From Bacteroides sp. (GTDB lineage: Bacteria; Bacteroidota; Bacteroidia; Bacteroidales; SM23-62): 7,682 bases of DNA. The translations under genes were made by a program, and so were the position numbers. Below the pieces are notes generated by a model. That model was not told the origin of the DNA. It saw nothing but the letters and a program-made list of their open reading frames with translations, and did not search any database. The stretch spans positions 1-7,682 of the forward strand of contig JAUVKJ010000071.1 in assembly GCA_030592145.1 (NCBI GenBank), given 5' to 3'. Positions 1 through 7,048 of this stretch are shown here, in pieces; the first letter of the stretch is position 1, and each line of letters starts with the position of its first letter.

Positions 1-124
1 GTTGATAATGTGTTAAAAACTGCATGGGAAAATGTTCAAAATAAGATTCTAATAAAAAAATGCGAATGCTGAAGAAGTTTTAAATTTGAGTCCCACAAAA
101 AATAAGTAAACCAAACGAAAAAGA
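1..124. other. AT-rich leader upstream of parA
   Basis: No convincing gene is seen here. Three 9-mers starting TGTT (or GTT at the window edge) lie in the same orientation: GTTGATAA at 1-8, TGTTAAAAA at 11-19 and TGTTCAAAA at 33-41. If the base before position 1 is T, their starts are 11 and 22 nt apart. The first would differ from the DnaA-box consensus TGTGGATAA at one position, the others at three. An A-rich tract follows (51-60), then a -7 promoter box at 81-88. A role in origin function or parA control is inference only. Confidence 0.3.
81..88 (+). promoter_or_regulatory. Bacteroidota-type -7 promoter box for the parAB genes
   Basis: TAAATTTG matches the Bacteroidota sigma-ABfr -7 consensus TAnnTTTG at every fixed position. 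Transcription would start around 93-96, giving a leader of about 30 nt before the parA ATG. No clear TTTG or TTG -33 element lies 19-21 nt upstream, where the sequence is an A-tract, so the promoter may be weak or depend on an activator. It is the best candidate for driving parA-parB. Confidence 0.5.
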
Positions 125-925
125 ATGGGTAAAGTAATAGCACTGGCGAACCAAAAGGGGGGGGTAGGGAAAACCACGACTGCAATCAACCTTGCAGCCA
201 GCCTGGCAGTACTGGAACAGAAAGTATTGATAGTCGACGCCGATCCCCAGGCGAATGCCACATCGGGAACCGGGTTTGATACCAAGAATATCAAGACCAG
301 CATCTATGAATGCCTGGTGGATGAGGTCAATCCGGCGAACATTATCCTGAATTCGGAGATCGGGGGACTTGATATCATCCCTTCCAGCATTGACCTGGTC
401 GGTGCCGAGATAGAGATGCTGAACCTTCCCAAGCGTGAGAAAGTATTAAAGAAGGTGATCGATAAGGTAAGGGATAATTATGATTTCGTATTGATCGACT
501 GTTCCCCCTCGCTTGGACTGATAACGGTAAATGCACTGACGGCGGCAGATTCTGTGATCATACCGGTGCAATGTGAGTATTTTGCCCTTGAGGGACTGGG
601 AAAGCTATTAAATACCATCAAGATCATTCAAAGCAGGCTGAATCCTGAGCTGGAGATTGAAGGATTCCTGCTGACCATGTATGATTCCCGGCTGCGCCTG
701 TCAAACCAGGTAATGGATGAGGTGAGAAAGCATTTTCAGCAAATGGTTTTCGATACCATCATTCAGCGCAATATCAAGCTGGGTGAGGCTCCAAGTTTCG
801 GAAAGCCGGCCATTCTCTACGATGCCGATAGCAAGGGTGCGGTCAACCACCTGAACCTGGCAAGGGAATTGATGCAGAAGAATGACAAGACCCTTATCAG
901 GAATGCAGAGAAGATAATCGAATAA
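125..925 (+). CDS. parA: ParA/Soj chromosome-partitioning ATPase
   Basis: This is a cytoplasmic, nucleoid-binding ATPase of the ParA/MinD family. With ParB it segregates the replication origin region. The 266-aa protein opens directly with the fold's first strand, so the ATG at 125 is the natural start, and its length is normal for chromosomal ParA, which lacks the N-terminal HTH of plasmid type Ia proteins. The deviant Walker A motif KGGVGKTT is at residues 11-18, with signature Lys11 and P-loop Lys16. Walker A' (VDADPQANAT) is at about 37-46 and Walker B (FVLIDCSPSL) at 121-130, with Asp125. The stretch QCEYFALEG (149-157) and the C-terminal part RNIKLGEAPSFGKP (215-228) are typical of Soj-like ParA. 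A run of eight G (157-164) lies inside the Walker A codons. There is no strong Shine-Dalgarno site. parB starts 9 nt after the stop, so the two are an operon. Confidence 0.96.
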   Translation: MGKVIALANQKGGVGKTTTAINLAASLAVLEQKVLIVDADPQANATSGTGFDTKNIKTSIYECLVDEVNPANIILNSEIGGLDIIPSSIDLVGAEIEMLNLPKREKVLKKVIDKVRDNYDFVLIDCSPSLGLITVNALTAADSVIIPVQCEYFALEGLGKLLNTIKIIQSRLNPELEIEGFLLTMYDSRLRLSNQVMDEVRKHFQQMVFDTIIQRNIKLGEAPSFGKPAILYDADSKGAVNHLNLARELMQKNDKTLIRNAEKIIE

Positions 926-934
926 AAAAGGAAT

Positions 935-1813
935 ATGGTACAAAAAAATGCTTTAGGGAGAGGATTGGGAGCCCTGATTGAGGATGCTAACCAGGGTAAG
1001 ATGGCACCTGCTGCTGCCATTAACGAAATTAGCATTGACAAGATCGGGATGAATCCCTATCAGCCCCGGAAGAATTTTAACGAGGAGTCCCTGCAGGAAC
1101 TGGCGAGCTCCATACGGGAGATAGGGATCATACAACCCATTACCGTGCGGAAGGTAAACGGGGACGCATACCAGCTGATCACAGGTGAACGAAGGTTCAA
1201 GGCTGCCATCATAGCCGGTATGGATACCATTCCTGCCTATGTAAGGGTAGCACAAGATCACAACATGCTTGAGATGGCACTTGTTGAGAACATCCAGAGG
1301 GAAGACCTGGATTCCATTGAGGTGGCGATCAGCTACCAGCGCCTGATCGAGGAAGTAAGCCTTACCCAGGAAAACCTTAGCGAGAGGGTCGGAAAAAAAC
1401 GCTCGACCATTTCCAATTACCTGCGCCTTCTCAAATTACCGGCCGAAATACAGCTGGGGATCCGCGACAGGCTGATTTCCATGGGGCATGCCCGTGCCCT
1501 GGTTAACATACCGGATCCGAACGTGCAGCTGGAGATTTACCAGAAGATCATCAAGGATGACCTGTCCGTCCGAAAAGTAGAGGAACTGGTCAGGCGGAAC
1601 AACAATGCCCGGGGGCCACGGCAGACAACGGAGAAACACGGCGAACAGGTTTCTGAATACGGTGAATTGAAGGAGCATCTCTCCCGGTTCTTTGAGGCTG
1701 AGGTTGAGTTCCGCAGGAACAATAAAGGTTCCGGCCGTATCGTTATACCCTTTGCATCGGACCAGGATCTGGAAAGGATACTGGCCTTGCTGGATCGTAT
1801 AACCGGAAAATAA
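935..1813 (+). CDS. parB: ParB/Spo0J centromere-binding CTPase
   Basis: ParB binds parS sites near the origin, spreads as a CTP-dependent clamp and stimulates ParA. The 292-aa protein has the expected layout. The N-terminal LGRGLGALI segment (7-15) is the conserved ParA-contact region. The N-terminal CTP-binding domain carries NPYQPRKNF (40-48), GERRFKAA (84-91) and ENIQRED (118-124). A central helix-turn-helix follows (about 144-169, TQENLSERVGKKRSTISNYL). After a charged linker with GPRQTTEKHG (about 227-236), the C-terminal dimerization domain spans about 242-292. AAGGA (928-932) sits only 2 nt before the ATG, closer than usual, so coupling to parA translation is likely. No full parS palindrome (TGTTTCACGTGAAACA type) was seen in this window. 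Confidence 0.96.
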   Translation: MVQKNALGRGLGALIEDANQGKMAPAAAINEISIDKIGMNPYQPRKNFNEESLQELASSIREIGIIQPITVRKVNGDAYQLITGERRFKAAIIAGMDTIPAYVRVAQDHNMLEMALVENIQREDLDSIEVAISYQRLIEEVSLTQENLSERVGKKRSTISNYLRLLKLPAEIQLGIRDRLISMGHARALVNIPDPNVQLEIYQKIIKDDLSVRKVEELVRRNNNARGPRQTTEKHGEQVSEYGELKEHLSRFFEAEVEFRRNNKGSGRIVIPFASDQDLERILALLDRITGK

Positions 1814-1863
1814 TACACCACGGCCTGCTCACATTCAGAAAAATAAGGATCCTTCCGGCCATA

Positions 1864-2403
1864 TTGCTCATTCTAATGGCATTCGTCTGTCTGCCCCTGG
1901 ATGCACAGGAAACGGAATACCGGATTGTACAGGCCGATACCCTTTCCATTGACTCCTTCATGCTGGACCATTCACCACGCAAAGCGGCCATGTATTCGGC
2001 CGTACTGCCGGGTTTGGGACAGATATACAATAAAAAGTACTGGAAGCTGCCCCTGGTATACGGTGGACTGGGAGCCCTTACCTACAGTACCATCTGGAAT
2101 TCCAGGAAGTACACATATTACTTCGATCTCTACAGGTTCATGACAGAGGAGGGTCATGATGAATGGGAGGGCAGAACACTTCAAGAGGTGGAGTTTTATA
2201 AGACCTCATACCTGAGAAGCAAGAACCTGCTGATCATACTTACCGTGGGCTTCTATGTCATCCAGATTGTAGACGCCAACGTGGATGCCCACCTGATCGA
2301 TTATGATATCAGTGATGATATTTCCCTGACGGTGGATCCGGTCATGCTTGATCCGGGACAGAAGGAGGCTACTTTCGGACTCCGGTGTTGCCTAAGTTTC
2401 TAG
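1864..2403 (+). CDS. DUF5683 envelope protein (start uncertain, probably upstream)
   Basis: This belongs to the DUF5683 family of Bacteroidota, whose function is unknown. From the TTG at 1864 it has 179 aa. Visible features are the family hallmark HSPRKAAMYSAVLPGLGQIYNKKYWK (36-61), a hydrophobic stretch (LPLVYGGLGALTYSTIW, 62-78), a second membrane-like segment (NLLIILTVGFYVIQIVDA, 121-138) and DAHLIDYDISDD (141-152). It ends in Phe, as many outer-membrane barrel proteins do, but it is too short to assume a barrel. The TTG start gives a signal peptide without a positive n-region. The frame is open upstream to 1726, and residues encoded from 1813 or 1825 (TFRKIRILPAILLILMAF) supply that region. 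The only starts there would be CTG 1825 or ATA 1810/1813. ATA 1813 overlaps the parB stop exactly as an ATG would. The family commonly follows parAB and precedes the LysM transglycosylase, suggesting an envelope role; this is inference. Confidence 0.82.
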   Translation: MLILMAFVCLPLDAQETEYRIVQADTLSIDSFMLDHSPRKAAMYSAVLPGLGQIYNKKYWKLPLVYGGLGALTYSTIWNSRKYTYYFDLYRFMTEEGHDEWEGRTLQEVEFYKTSYLRSKNLLIILTVGFYVIQIVDANVDAHLIDYDISDDISLTVDPVMLDPGQKEATFGLRCCLSF

Positions 2404-2418
2404 AAATCCCTTATTTTG
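2387..2418 (+). promoter_or_regulatory. possible promoter for the transglycosylase gene
   Basis: GTTG at 2387-2390 and TTATTTTG at 2411-2418 are 20 nt apart, close to the Bacteroidota pattern TTTG-N19/20-TAnnTTTG. The -7 box misses one conserved base (T for A at position 2) and the -33 element one base. The start point would be about 2424, leaving a leader of about 15 nt before the ATG at 2440. The -33 half lies in the last codons of the DUF5683 gene. It could give mltD and the genes after it independent expression. Confidence 0.3.
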
Positions 2419-2439
2419 TGCTTTTGTAAGCTCTTTTCC

Positions 2440-4038
2440 ATGCAAAACAAGCCGCATTTAACCCTGTTACTGACAATTTTCCTGCTGTCTTCACAAGCCG
2501 GCTTTGCCGCTGTGGATTCTGCCTCTGTCCACATTGATGTTCTTACGTTCTCTGACAGCGTTGATATCAGCCGGATGCACGGGGTTTTTGAAAACAATCT
2601 CGACAGCCTGGTGTATTTATGGTATATCGAGAACAGCCTGGGACAGGAGCCGGATTCGGGATGGGTGACGCAAGCGGATTCCCTGTACCCGCAGTTCCCT
2701 GATTCCGTATATATTGAAAGACTGGCCCGGCTTCCTGTAAGGGTTGACCTGACTTATAATAAATTTGTCAGGAATTATATCCGTGTCTATACAACAAGGC
2801 GCCGGGACCTGGTCGAGGTCCTGCTGGGGCTGACGGATTACTATTTCCCGATTTTTGACGAAATTTTCGATTATTACGGCATTCCACTGGAACTGAAGTA
2901 TTGTTCCATCATAGAATCCGCCCTGAATCCAAGGGCCGTTTCACGGGCCGGTGCTACAGGGATATGGCAGTTTATGTACGGCACCGGCAAGATGTACGGG
3001 CTGACCATTAACAGCCTGGTGGATGAGCGGCGTGACCCGGTGAGATCAACCCACGCTTCGGCGCGTTTTATGAGGGACCTGTATAAGATATACGGGGACT
3101 GGACCCTGGTTATCGCTGCATACAACTGCGGACCCGGTAATGTCAACCGGGCGATCCGGAGATCCGGAGGCAAAAGGAATTTTTGGGATATTTATTATTT
3201 CCTGCCCCGTGAGACAAGGGGACATGTGCCTGCTTTCATAGCAGCTACCTATACAATGAATTATCATAAAGAACACGGGCTTTACCCCAGACCTCTGCAA
3301 TTACCCATACCGGTAGATACCATCATGGTCCGGGACAACCTCCACCTTGAACAGGTATCCATGGTACTGGATGTATCAAAGAAGATGCTCCGGGATATAA
3401 ACCCGCAGTATAAATGGGACATCATACCCGGAAATGAAAAGCCATATGCCCTGAAAATACCGCTTGAATATTCAATGCAATTCATTGAACTCGAAGATTC
3501 AATATTTGCCTACCGGGATTCTGTGTACTTCAACAAGGAAAATCGCACAAAGTCCCCTTCCAGGTATACCTCGAAATATGTGCCCGAACCACCCTCCCCG
3601 GATATGGTGAAGCTCAGCTATACAATAAAATCGGGAGATAATCTCGGTTACATATCGGAATGGTACCATATACGGTTGTCGGATCTTAAATACTGGAACA
3701 ATATTTACGGTTCGACCATACGGACAGGCAGGAAACTGATAGTTTTTGTGCCAAAAACCAAACTGGAGTATTACAGGAAGATCGACCGGATGAGTTTTGT
3801 CGAAAAACAGCGCAGTATCGGAAAGGAAGTGGCAGAGGTGAAGGCTCCGCCTGCGAAAAACCTTTCCGGAAGGGATGAAGACTATTTATTATACAAAATT
3901 AAATCAGGAGACACACTCTGGGATATTGCTAAAAAATATCCGGAGATTACCGAAAGTGATCTGATTGAGCTGAATGACCTGGGTGACGGGAATAATATTA
4001 AACCGGGCATGGTGATCAGGATCAAGCCCAAAGGATAA
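2440..4038 (+). CDS. mltD: MltD-like lytic transglycosylase (GH23) with two LysM domains
   Basis: This is a periplasmic murein lytic transglycosylase. It cleaves the MurNAc-GlcNAc bond of peptidoglycan, forming 1,6-anhydroMurNAc. I chose the ATG at 2440 (532 aa) over the in-frame TTG at 2416, because it begins a clean signal peptide (MQNK, then LTLLLTIFLLSS, cleavage near AGFA/A 23-24). There is no lipobox Cys, so it is probably soluble rather than a lipoprotein like E. coli MltD. The GH23 domain spans about 125-285. It has the catalytic Glu159 in SIIESALNP, the GATGIWQFM motif (171-179) and AAYNCGPGNVNRAI (226-239). Two LysM peptidoglycan-binding repeats follow at about 390-438 (YTIKSGDNL) and 482-530 (YKIKSGDTL), split by a linker rich in charged residues and Pro. 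The next gene starts 5 nt after the stop, and its ribosome-binding site lies in the last codons here. Confidence 0.92.
   Translation: MQNKPHLTLLLTIFLLSSQAGFAAVDSASVHIDVLTFSDSVDISRMHGVFENNLDSLVYLWYIENSLGQEPDSGWVTQADSLYPQFPDSVYIERLARLPVRVDLTYNKFVRNYIRVYTTRRRDLVEVLLGLTDYYFPIFDEIFDYYGIPLELKYCSIIESALNPRAVSRAGATGIWQFMYGTGKMYGLTINSLVDERRDPVRSTHASARFMRDLYKIYGDWTLVIAAYNCGPGNVNRAIRRSGGKRNFWDIYYFLPRETRGHVPAFIAATYTMNYHKEHGLYPRPLQLPIPVDTIMVRDNLHLEQVSMVLDVSKKMLRDINPQYKWDIIPGNEKPYALKIPLEYSMQFIELEDSIFAYRDSVYFNKENRTKSPSRYTSKYVPEPPSPDMVKLSYTIKSGDNLGYISEWYHIRLSDLKYWNNIYGSTIRTGRKLIVFVPKTKLEYYRKIDRMSFVEKQRSIGKEVAEVKAPPAKNLSGRDEDYLLYKIKSGDTLWDIAKKYPEITESDLIELNDLGDGNNIKPGMVIRIKPKG
4030..4035 (+). promoter_or_regulatory. 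Shine-Dalgarno site for the SGNH gene
   Basis: AAAGGA ends 8 nt before the GTG at 4044 and overlaps the last codons and the stop region of the transglycosylase gene. It is the best-placed Shine-Dalgarno sequence in the window. It supports the GTG start and points to translation coupled with the gene upstream. Confidence 0.55.
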
Positions 4039-4043
4039 ACGTT

Positions 4044-5516
4044 GTGCAACCACCAAGAATTCTGGCATTTGTTTTTTCCGTACTGGCCATCCTTTTTCTT
4101 ATTTCCATCGTTTTTCCGAAAGAGGGGATAAGGATCAGGGAGCACGTCACCCTTCAATTCCTTACCATGGAAGAGATCCTTGGTGCGGACAGCGTTCATT
4201 ATGCAGATATATCGGGGATCCTTAGCAGTAGCGTGACAATCAGTGATTCGGCCTACCTGGCAATGCTTGAAAAGACTCCTGAAGAAGCTGCAGTACGGGA
4301 TACTTTGCGGGCAAATGAAGACAGCCTCAAAGGCTTGATACATCCCATTGAGTATCCCGAGGGTGACAGTACCCTGCTCTACCCTTTTTTCCGGAAAATG
4401 CGCCGGGTGAACAGATCAGGGAACAAGCTCAGGATCATGCATTACGGGGATTCCCAGATCGAAGGCGACCGTATGACCTCTTTTATCCGTTATAAGCTCC
4501 AGGACCAGTTCGGCGGATCAGGCATCGGGATCCAGCCCCTGGTGCAGCTTTATGGATACCAGTTGTCACTGCGCCATACCGCATCCGGCAACTGGCAACG
4601 CTATACCGCTTTCGGCAAGACAGACAGTACCCTGGAGCACAACCGGTACGGAGCGCTCGGATGTTTTGCCCGCTTTTCACCCTATCCTGACAGCCTGGAT
4701 ACCGACACGCATACCTACGAGGCATGGATCACATTTGAGCAATCCCTGCGGACCTACTACCTGACACGGATGTTCAAAAGCTGCCGGATTTATTATGGGA
4801 ATGCCACCCAACCGGTTTATTTCGAGGTGTATACCGACGGGGAATTACATGATGCGGACTTCCTGGAGGCTTCAGAAGGATTGCAGATCAAGTCCTGGGC
4901 ATTCGAAGAATCCCCGGAGCAACTAAGCTTTCAGTTCAAGACAACCTGCAGCCCTGATTTTTACGGGATCGCTCTTGATCATGACTATGGGTTGAGCGTG
5001 GATAATGTTCCCATGCGGGGGAGCGCGGGACTGGTATTCAGCAAAATGGACGGAGAGCTTTTAAAACAGATGTATGACAGCCTGAATGTCAAACTGTTGC
5101 TTCTCCAGTTTGGCGGCAATGTCGTACCTTATATTTCTGATAATTACACCTATTATGAAAAGTGGTTCTACAGGGAGCTGACAAGGCTGAAAACCCTGGT
5201 CCCGGATCTGTCAATCATTGTCATCGGGGTGGCTGACATGTCCATGAAAGAGAAAGATCAGTTTGTAACTTATCCGAACCTGGAAAACATCAGGGATGCA
5301 TTGAGAAATGCGGCATTCCGGTCTGATTGCGCCTTCTGGGACATGTACAGCGCCATGGGTGGCCGGAATTCGATGCCGAGCTGGGTCTTTGCCCAGCCTC
5401 CCCTGGCTACCTCCGATTTTGTCCATTTCAACGAACGTGGGGCCCGGGTACTTGCCGAAATGTTTTACAATGCTTTAATACACGATTACAACAGCTATGT
5501 CAGCTCAGTCCGTTAG
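4044..5516 (+). CDS. membrane-anchored SGNH/GDSL-fold protein, probable glycan O-acyl transferase or esterase
   Basis: The 490-aa protein starts at GTG and has one N-terminal membrane segment (about 5-24), which likely leaves the rest in the periplasm. The SGNH catalytic blocks are visible. Block I is YGDSQIEGD (134-142) with nucleophile Ser137. Block II is about VDNVPMRGSAG (319-329), supplying the oxyanion Gly. Block III is FGGN (356-359) with Asn359. Block V is DFVH (458-461), with Asp458 and His461. Between blocks I and II lie about 180 residues, part of them (about 225-315) rich in predicted beta strands, which looks like an inserted beta-sandwich. In known systems (PatB, AlgX/AlgJ), an SGNH protein beside an MBOAT protein moves acetyl groups to or from peptidoglycan or exopolysaccharide. 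The MBOAT gene overlaps the last 20 nt here, which strongly suggests a partnership. Substrate and direction (transferase or esterase) cannot be told from the sequence. Confidence 0.85.
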   Translation: MQPPRILAFVFSVLAILFLISIVFPKEGIRIREHVTLQFLTMEEILGADSVHYADISGILSSSVTISDSAYLAMLEKTPEEAAVRDTLRANEDSLKGLIHPIEYPEGDSTLLYPFFRKMRRVNRSGNKLRIMHYGDSQIEGDRMTSFIRYKLQDQFGGSGIGIQPLVQLYGYQLSLRHTASGNWQRYTAFGKTDSTLEHNRYGALGCFARFSPYPDSLDTDTHTYEAWITFEQSLRTYYLTRMFKSCRIYYGNATQPVYFEVYTDGELHDADFLEASEGLQIKSWAFEESPEQLSFQFKTTCSPDFYGIALDHDYGLSVDNVPMRGSAGLVFSKMDGELLKQMYDSLNVKLLLLQFGGNVVPYISDNYTYYEKWFYRELTRLKTLVPDLSIIVIGVADMSMKEKDQFVTYPNLENIRDALRNAAFRSDCAFWDMYSAMGGRNSMPSWVFAQPPLATSDFVHFNERGARVLAEMFYNALIHDYNSYVSSVR

Positions 5517-7029
5517 ATCCTTTTTAGCAGACATATTCTTTTACAACCAGGATGCTCCCCTGCTGTTTACCAGGCTATATTTCTGGGGATTCCTGCTGGT
5601 AACCCTGGCAGTCTATTCCATCATATACAAGCAGCGTGGTATGAGGAATTCCTACCTGTTTATCATCAGCTTGTTTTTTTATTATAAAACCAGCGGCTTC
5701 TTTTTTCTTTTGCTGGTTTTCTCCACTATCTCGGATTACCTGATCGGGCTGGGAATATACCGGTTCAGGTCAAAGGCATGGAAGAAAGTGATGGTGACAC
5801 TCAGTGTGATCATTAACCTGGGTGTGCTTTCTTATTTTAAATACGCCTACTTCTTTACGGATGCATTCAACAGGGTTTTCAATACCGACCTGGAGGCAGT
5901 CAATTACCTTGCCCTCTGGGCCAACCAGGTCAGCGGATCCCATTTTGACGCTTCCGTAATATTACTGCCCGTGGGAATATCCTTCTTTACCTTCCAGACC
6001 ATAAGTTATGCAGTAGATGTATACCGGGGGAAATGCCAGCCGGTCAGGAACATCATCGATTTCGGGTTCTATGTTTCTTTTTTCCCCCAGCTTGTAGCGG
6101 GGCCCATAGTGAGGGCCTCCGAATTTGTGCCCCAGTTGTATGCCAAGTATTCCCTTACCAGGCAGGAGTTCGGATTTGCGCTCTGGATGATCATGAAGGG
6201 TTTGTTTAAGAAGATGGTGCTGGGCGACTATATTGCTGTAAATTTCATTGACCGGGTCTTTGATATACCCACACTTTACACCGGTTTTGAGAACCTTATG
6301 GCCCTGTACGGCTATTCCCTCCAGGTCTATTGTGATTTTTCAGGCTACACGGATATCGCCATAGGGGTGGCCCTGTTTTTCGGATTCAGGCTTCCCCGGA
6401 ATTTCAATTCACCTTACAAGGCAGAGAATCTGGGCGATTTCTGGAGACGCTGGCATATGTCCCTTTCCTCATGGCTTAAGGACTACCTTTATATTCCCAT
6501 AGGCGGAAACCGGAAGGGAAAACTGAGAACGAACATCAACCTGATGGTCACCATGCTCCTGGGCGGCCTGTGGCATGGAGCAGACATGAAGTTCATTATC
6601 TGGGGAGGATTGAACGGGATAGGCCTTCTTGTCTATAAATTCTGGAAGAAGATCAGTCCATACGAAAACAGAAAGAACATTTTTGTACATGCATGGAAGA
6701 TCTTCCTGACCTTCAATTTCATTACTTTTACACGCATATGGTTCCGGGCCGATGACATGGACCGGGTCAGGGCCATGTTTTTCCAGCTATGGCACAGTAT
6801 GGATCTGAGGGTAGTGCCGGAAGTGCTTCTGTCTTATAAGCTGGTCTTCAGTATTATGATATTCGGATATATACTCCACTGGTGGCCTTCACGCTGGAAA
6901 GACAGCTATATGAATTTGTTTATCCGCATTCCGCACTGGGTGAAGGTGATCATAATCGTGATCCTGGTCTTCCTGATCTACCAGTCCCAGACCTCCGACC
7001 TGCAACCATTCATTTACTTCCAGTTCTGA
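5497..7029 (+). CDS. MBOAT family O-acyltransferase (AlgI/PatA-like)
   Basis: This is a polytopic inner-membrane O-acyltransferase of 510 aa, close to the usual length of AlgI (about 520). It is thought to pass acyl groups, usually acetyl, across the membrane to an extracytoplasmic acceptor or partner enzyme. About ten or more hydrophobic segments are visible (for example 28-45, 52-76, 98-120, 153-172, 265-297, 347-380, 400-416, 447-463, 481-495). Family motifs include LLPVGISFFTFQTISY (156-171), FFPQLVAGPIVR (195-206), YCDFSGYTDIAIG (278-290), FWRRWHMSLSSWLKDYLYIPIGGN (315-338, with His320) and GGLWHGAD (356-363), where His360 is the invariant MBOAT histidine. The C-terminus, QPFIYFQF, is typical of the family. 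The ATG lies inside the end of the SGNH gene with no strong ribosome-binding site, so translation is probably coupled. PatA, AlgI and DltB are the characterised relatives. The sequence motifs and SGNH partner favour AlgI/PatA over DltB. Confidence 0.93.
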   Translation: MSAQSVRSFLADIFFYNQDAPLLFTRLYFWGFLLVTLAVYSIIYKQRGMRNSYLFIISLFFYYKTSGFFFLLLVFSTISDYLIGLGIYRFRSKAWKKVMVTLSVIINLGVLSYFKYAYFFTDAFNRVFNTDLEAVNYLALWANQVSGSHFDASVILLPVGISFFTFQTISYAVDVYRGKCQPVRNIIDFGFYVSFFPQLVAGPIVRASEFVPQLYAKYSLTRQEFGFALWMIMKGLFKKMVLGDYIAVNFIDRVFDIPTLYTGFENLMALYGYSLQVYCDFSGYTDIAIGVALFFGFRLPRNFNSPYKAENLGDFWRRWHMSLSSWLKDYLYIPIGGNRKGKLRTNINLMVTMLLGGLWHGADMKFIIWGGLNGIGLLVYKFWKKISPYENRKNIFVHAWKIFLTFNFITFTRIWFRADDMDRVRAMFFQLWHSMDLRVVPEVLLSYKLVFSIMIFGYILHWWPSRWKDSYMNLFIRIPHWVKVIIIVILVFLIYQSQTSDLQPFIYFQF

Positions 7030-7048
7030 CCGTTGTCATCCGTTACAG

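Noticed and set aside
1..72. Open frame from the left edge ending with TGA at 70-72, possibly the tail of an upstream gene
   Set aside because: It is only 23 codons of AT-rich sequence with no recognisable motif, and it cannot be judged without the sequence to the left.
49..303. Minus-strand open frame over the parA start, and similar antisense frames at 953-1261, 2874-3173 and 3882-4343
   Set aside because: All lie opposite well-supported conserved genes, have no motifs or start signals of their own, and read as mirror frames of those genes.
2938..2945. GTTTCACG, a perfect left half of a parS site
   Set aside because: The right half (GTGAAAC) is absent; the sequence continues GGGCCGG. It lies inside conserved transglycosylase codons (RAVSRAG), so a chance 8-mer is the better explanation.
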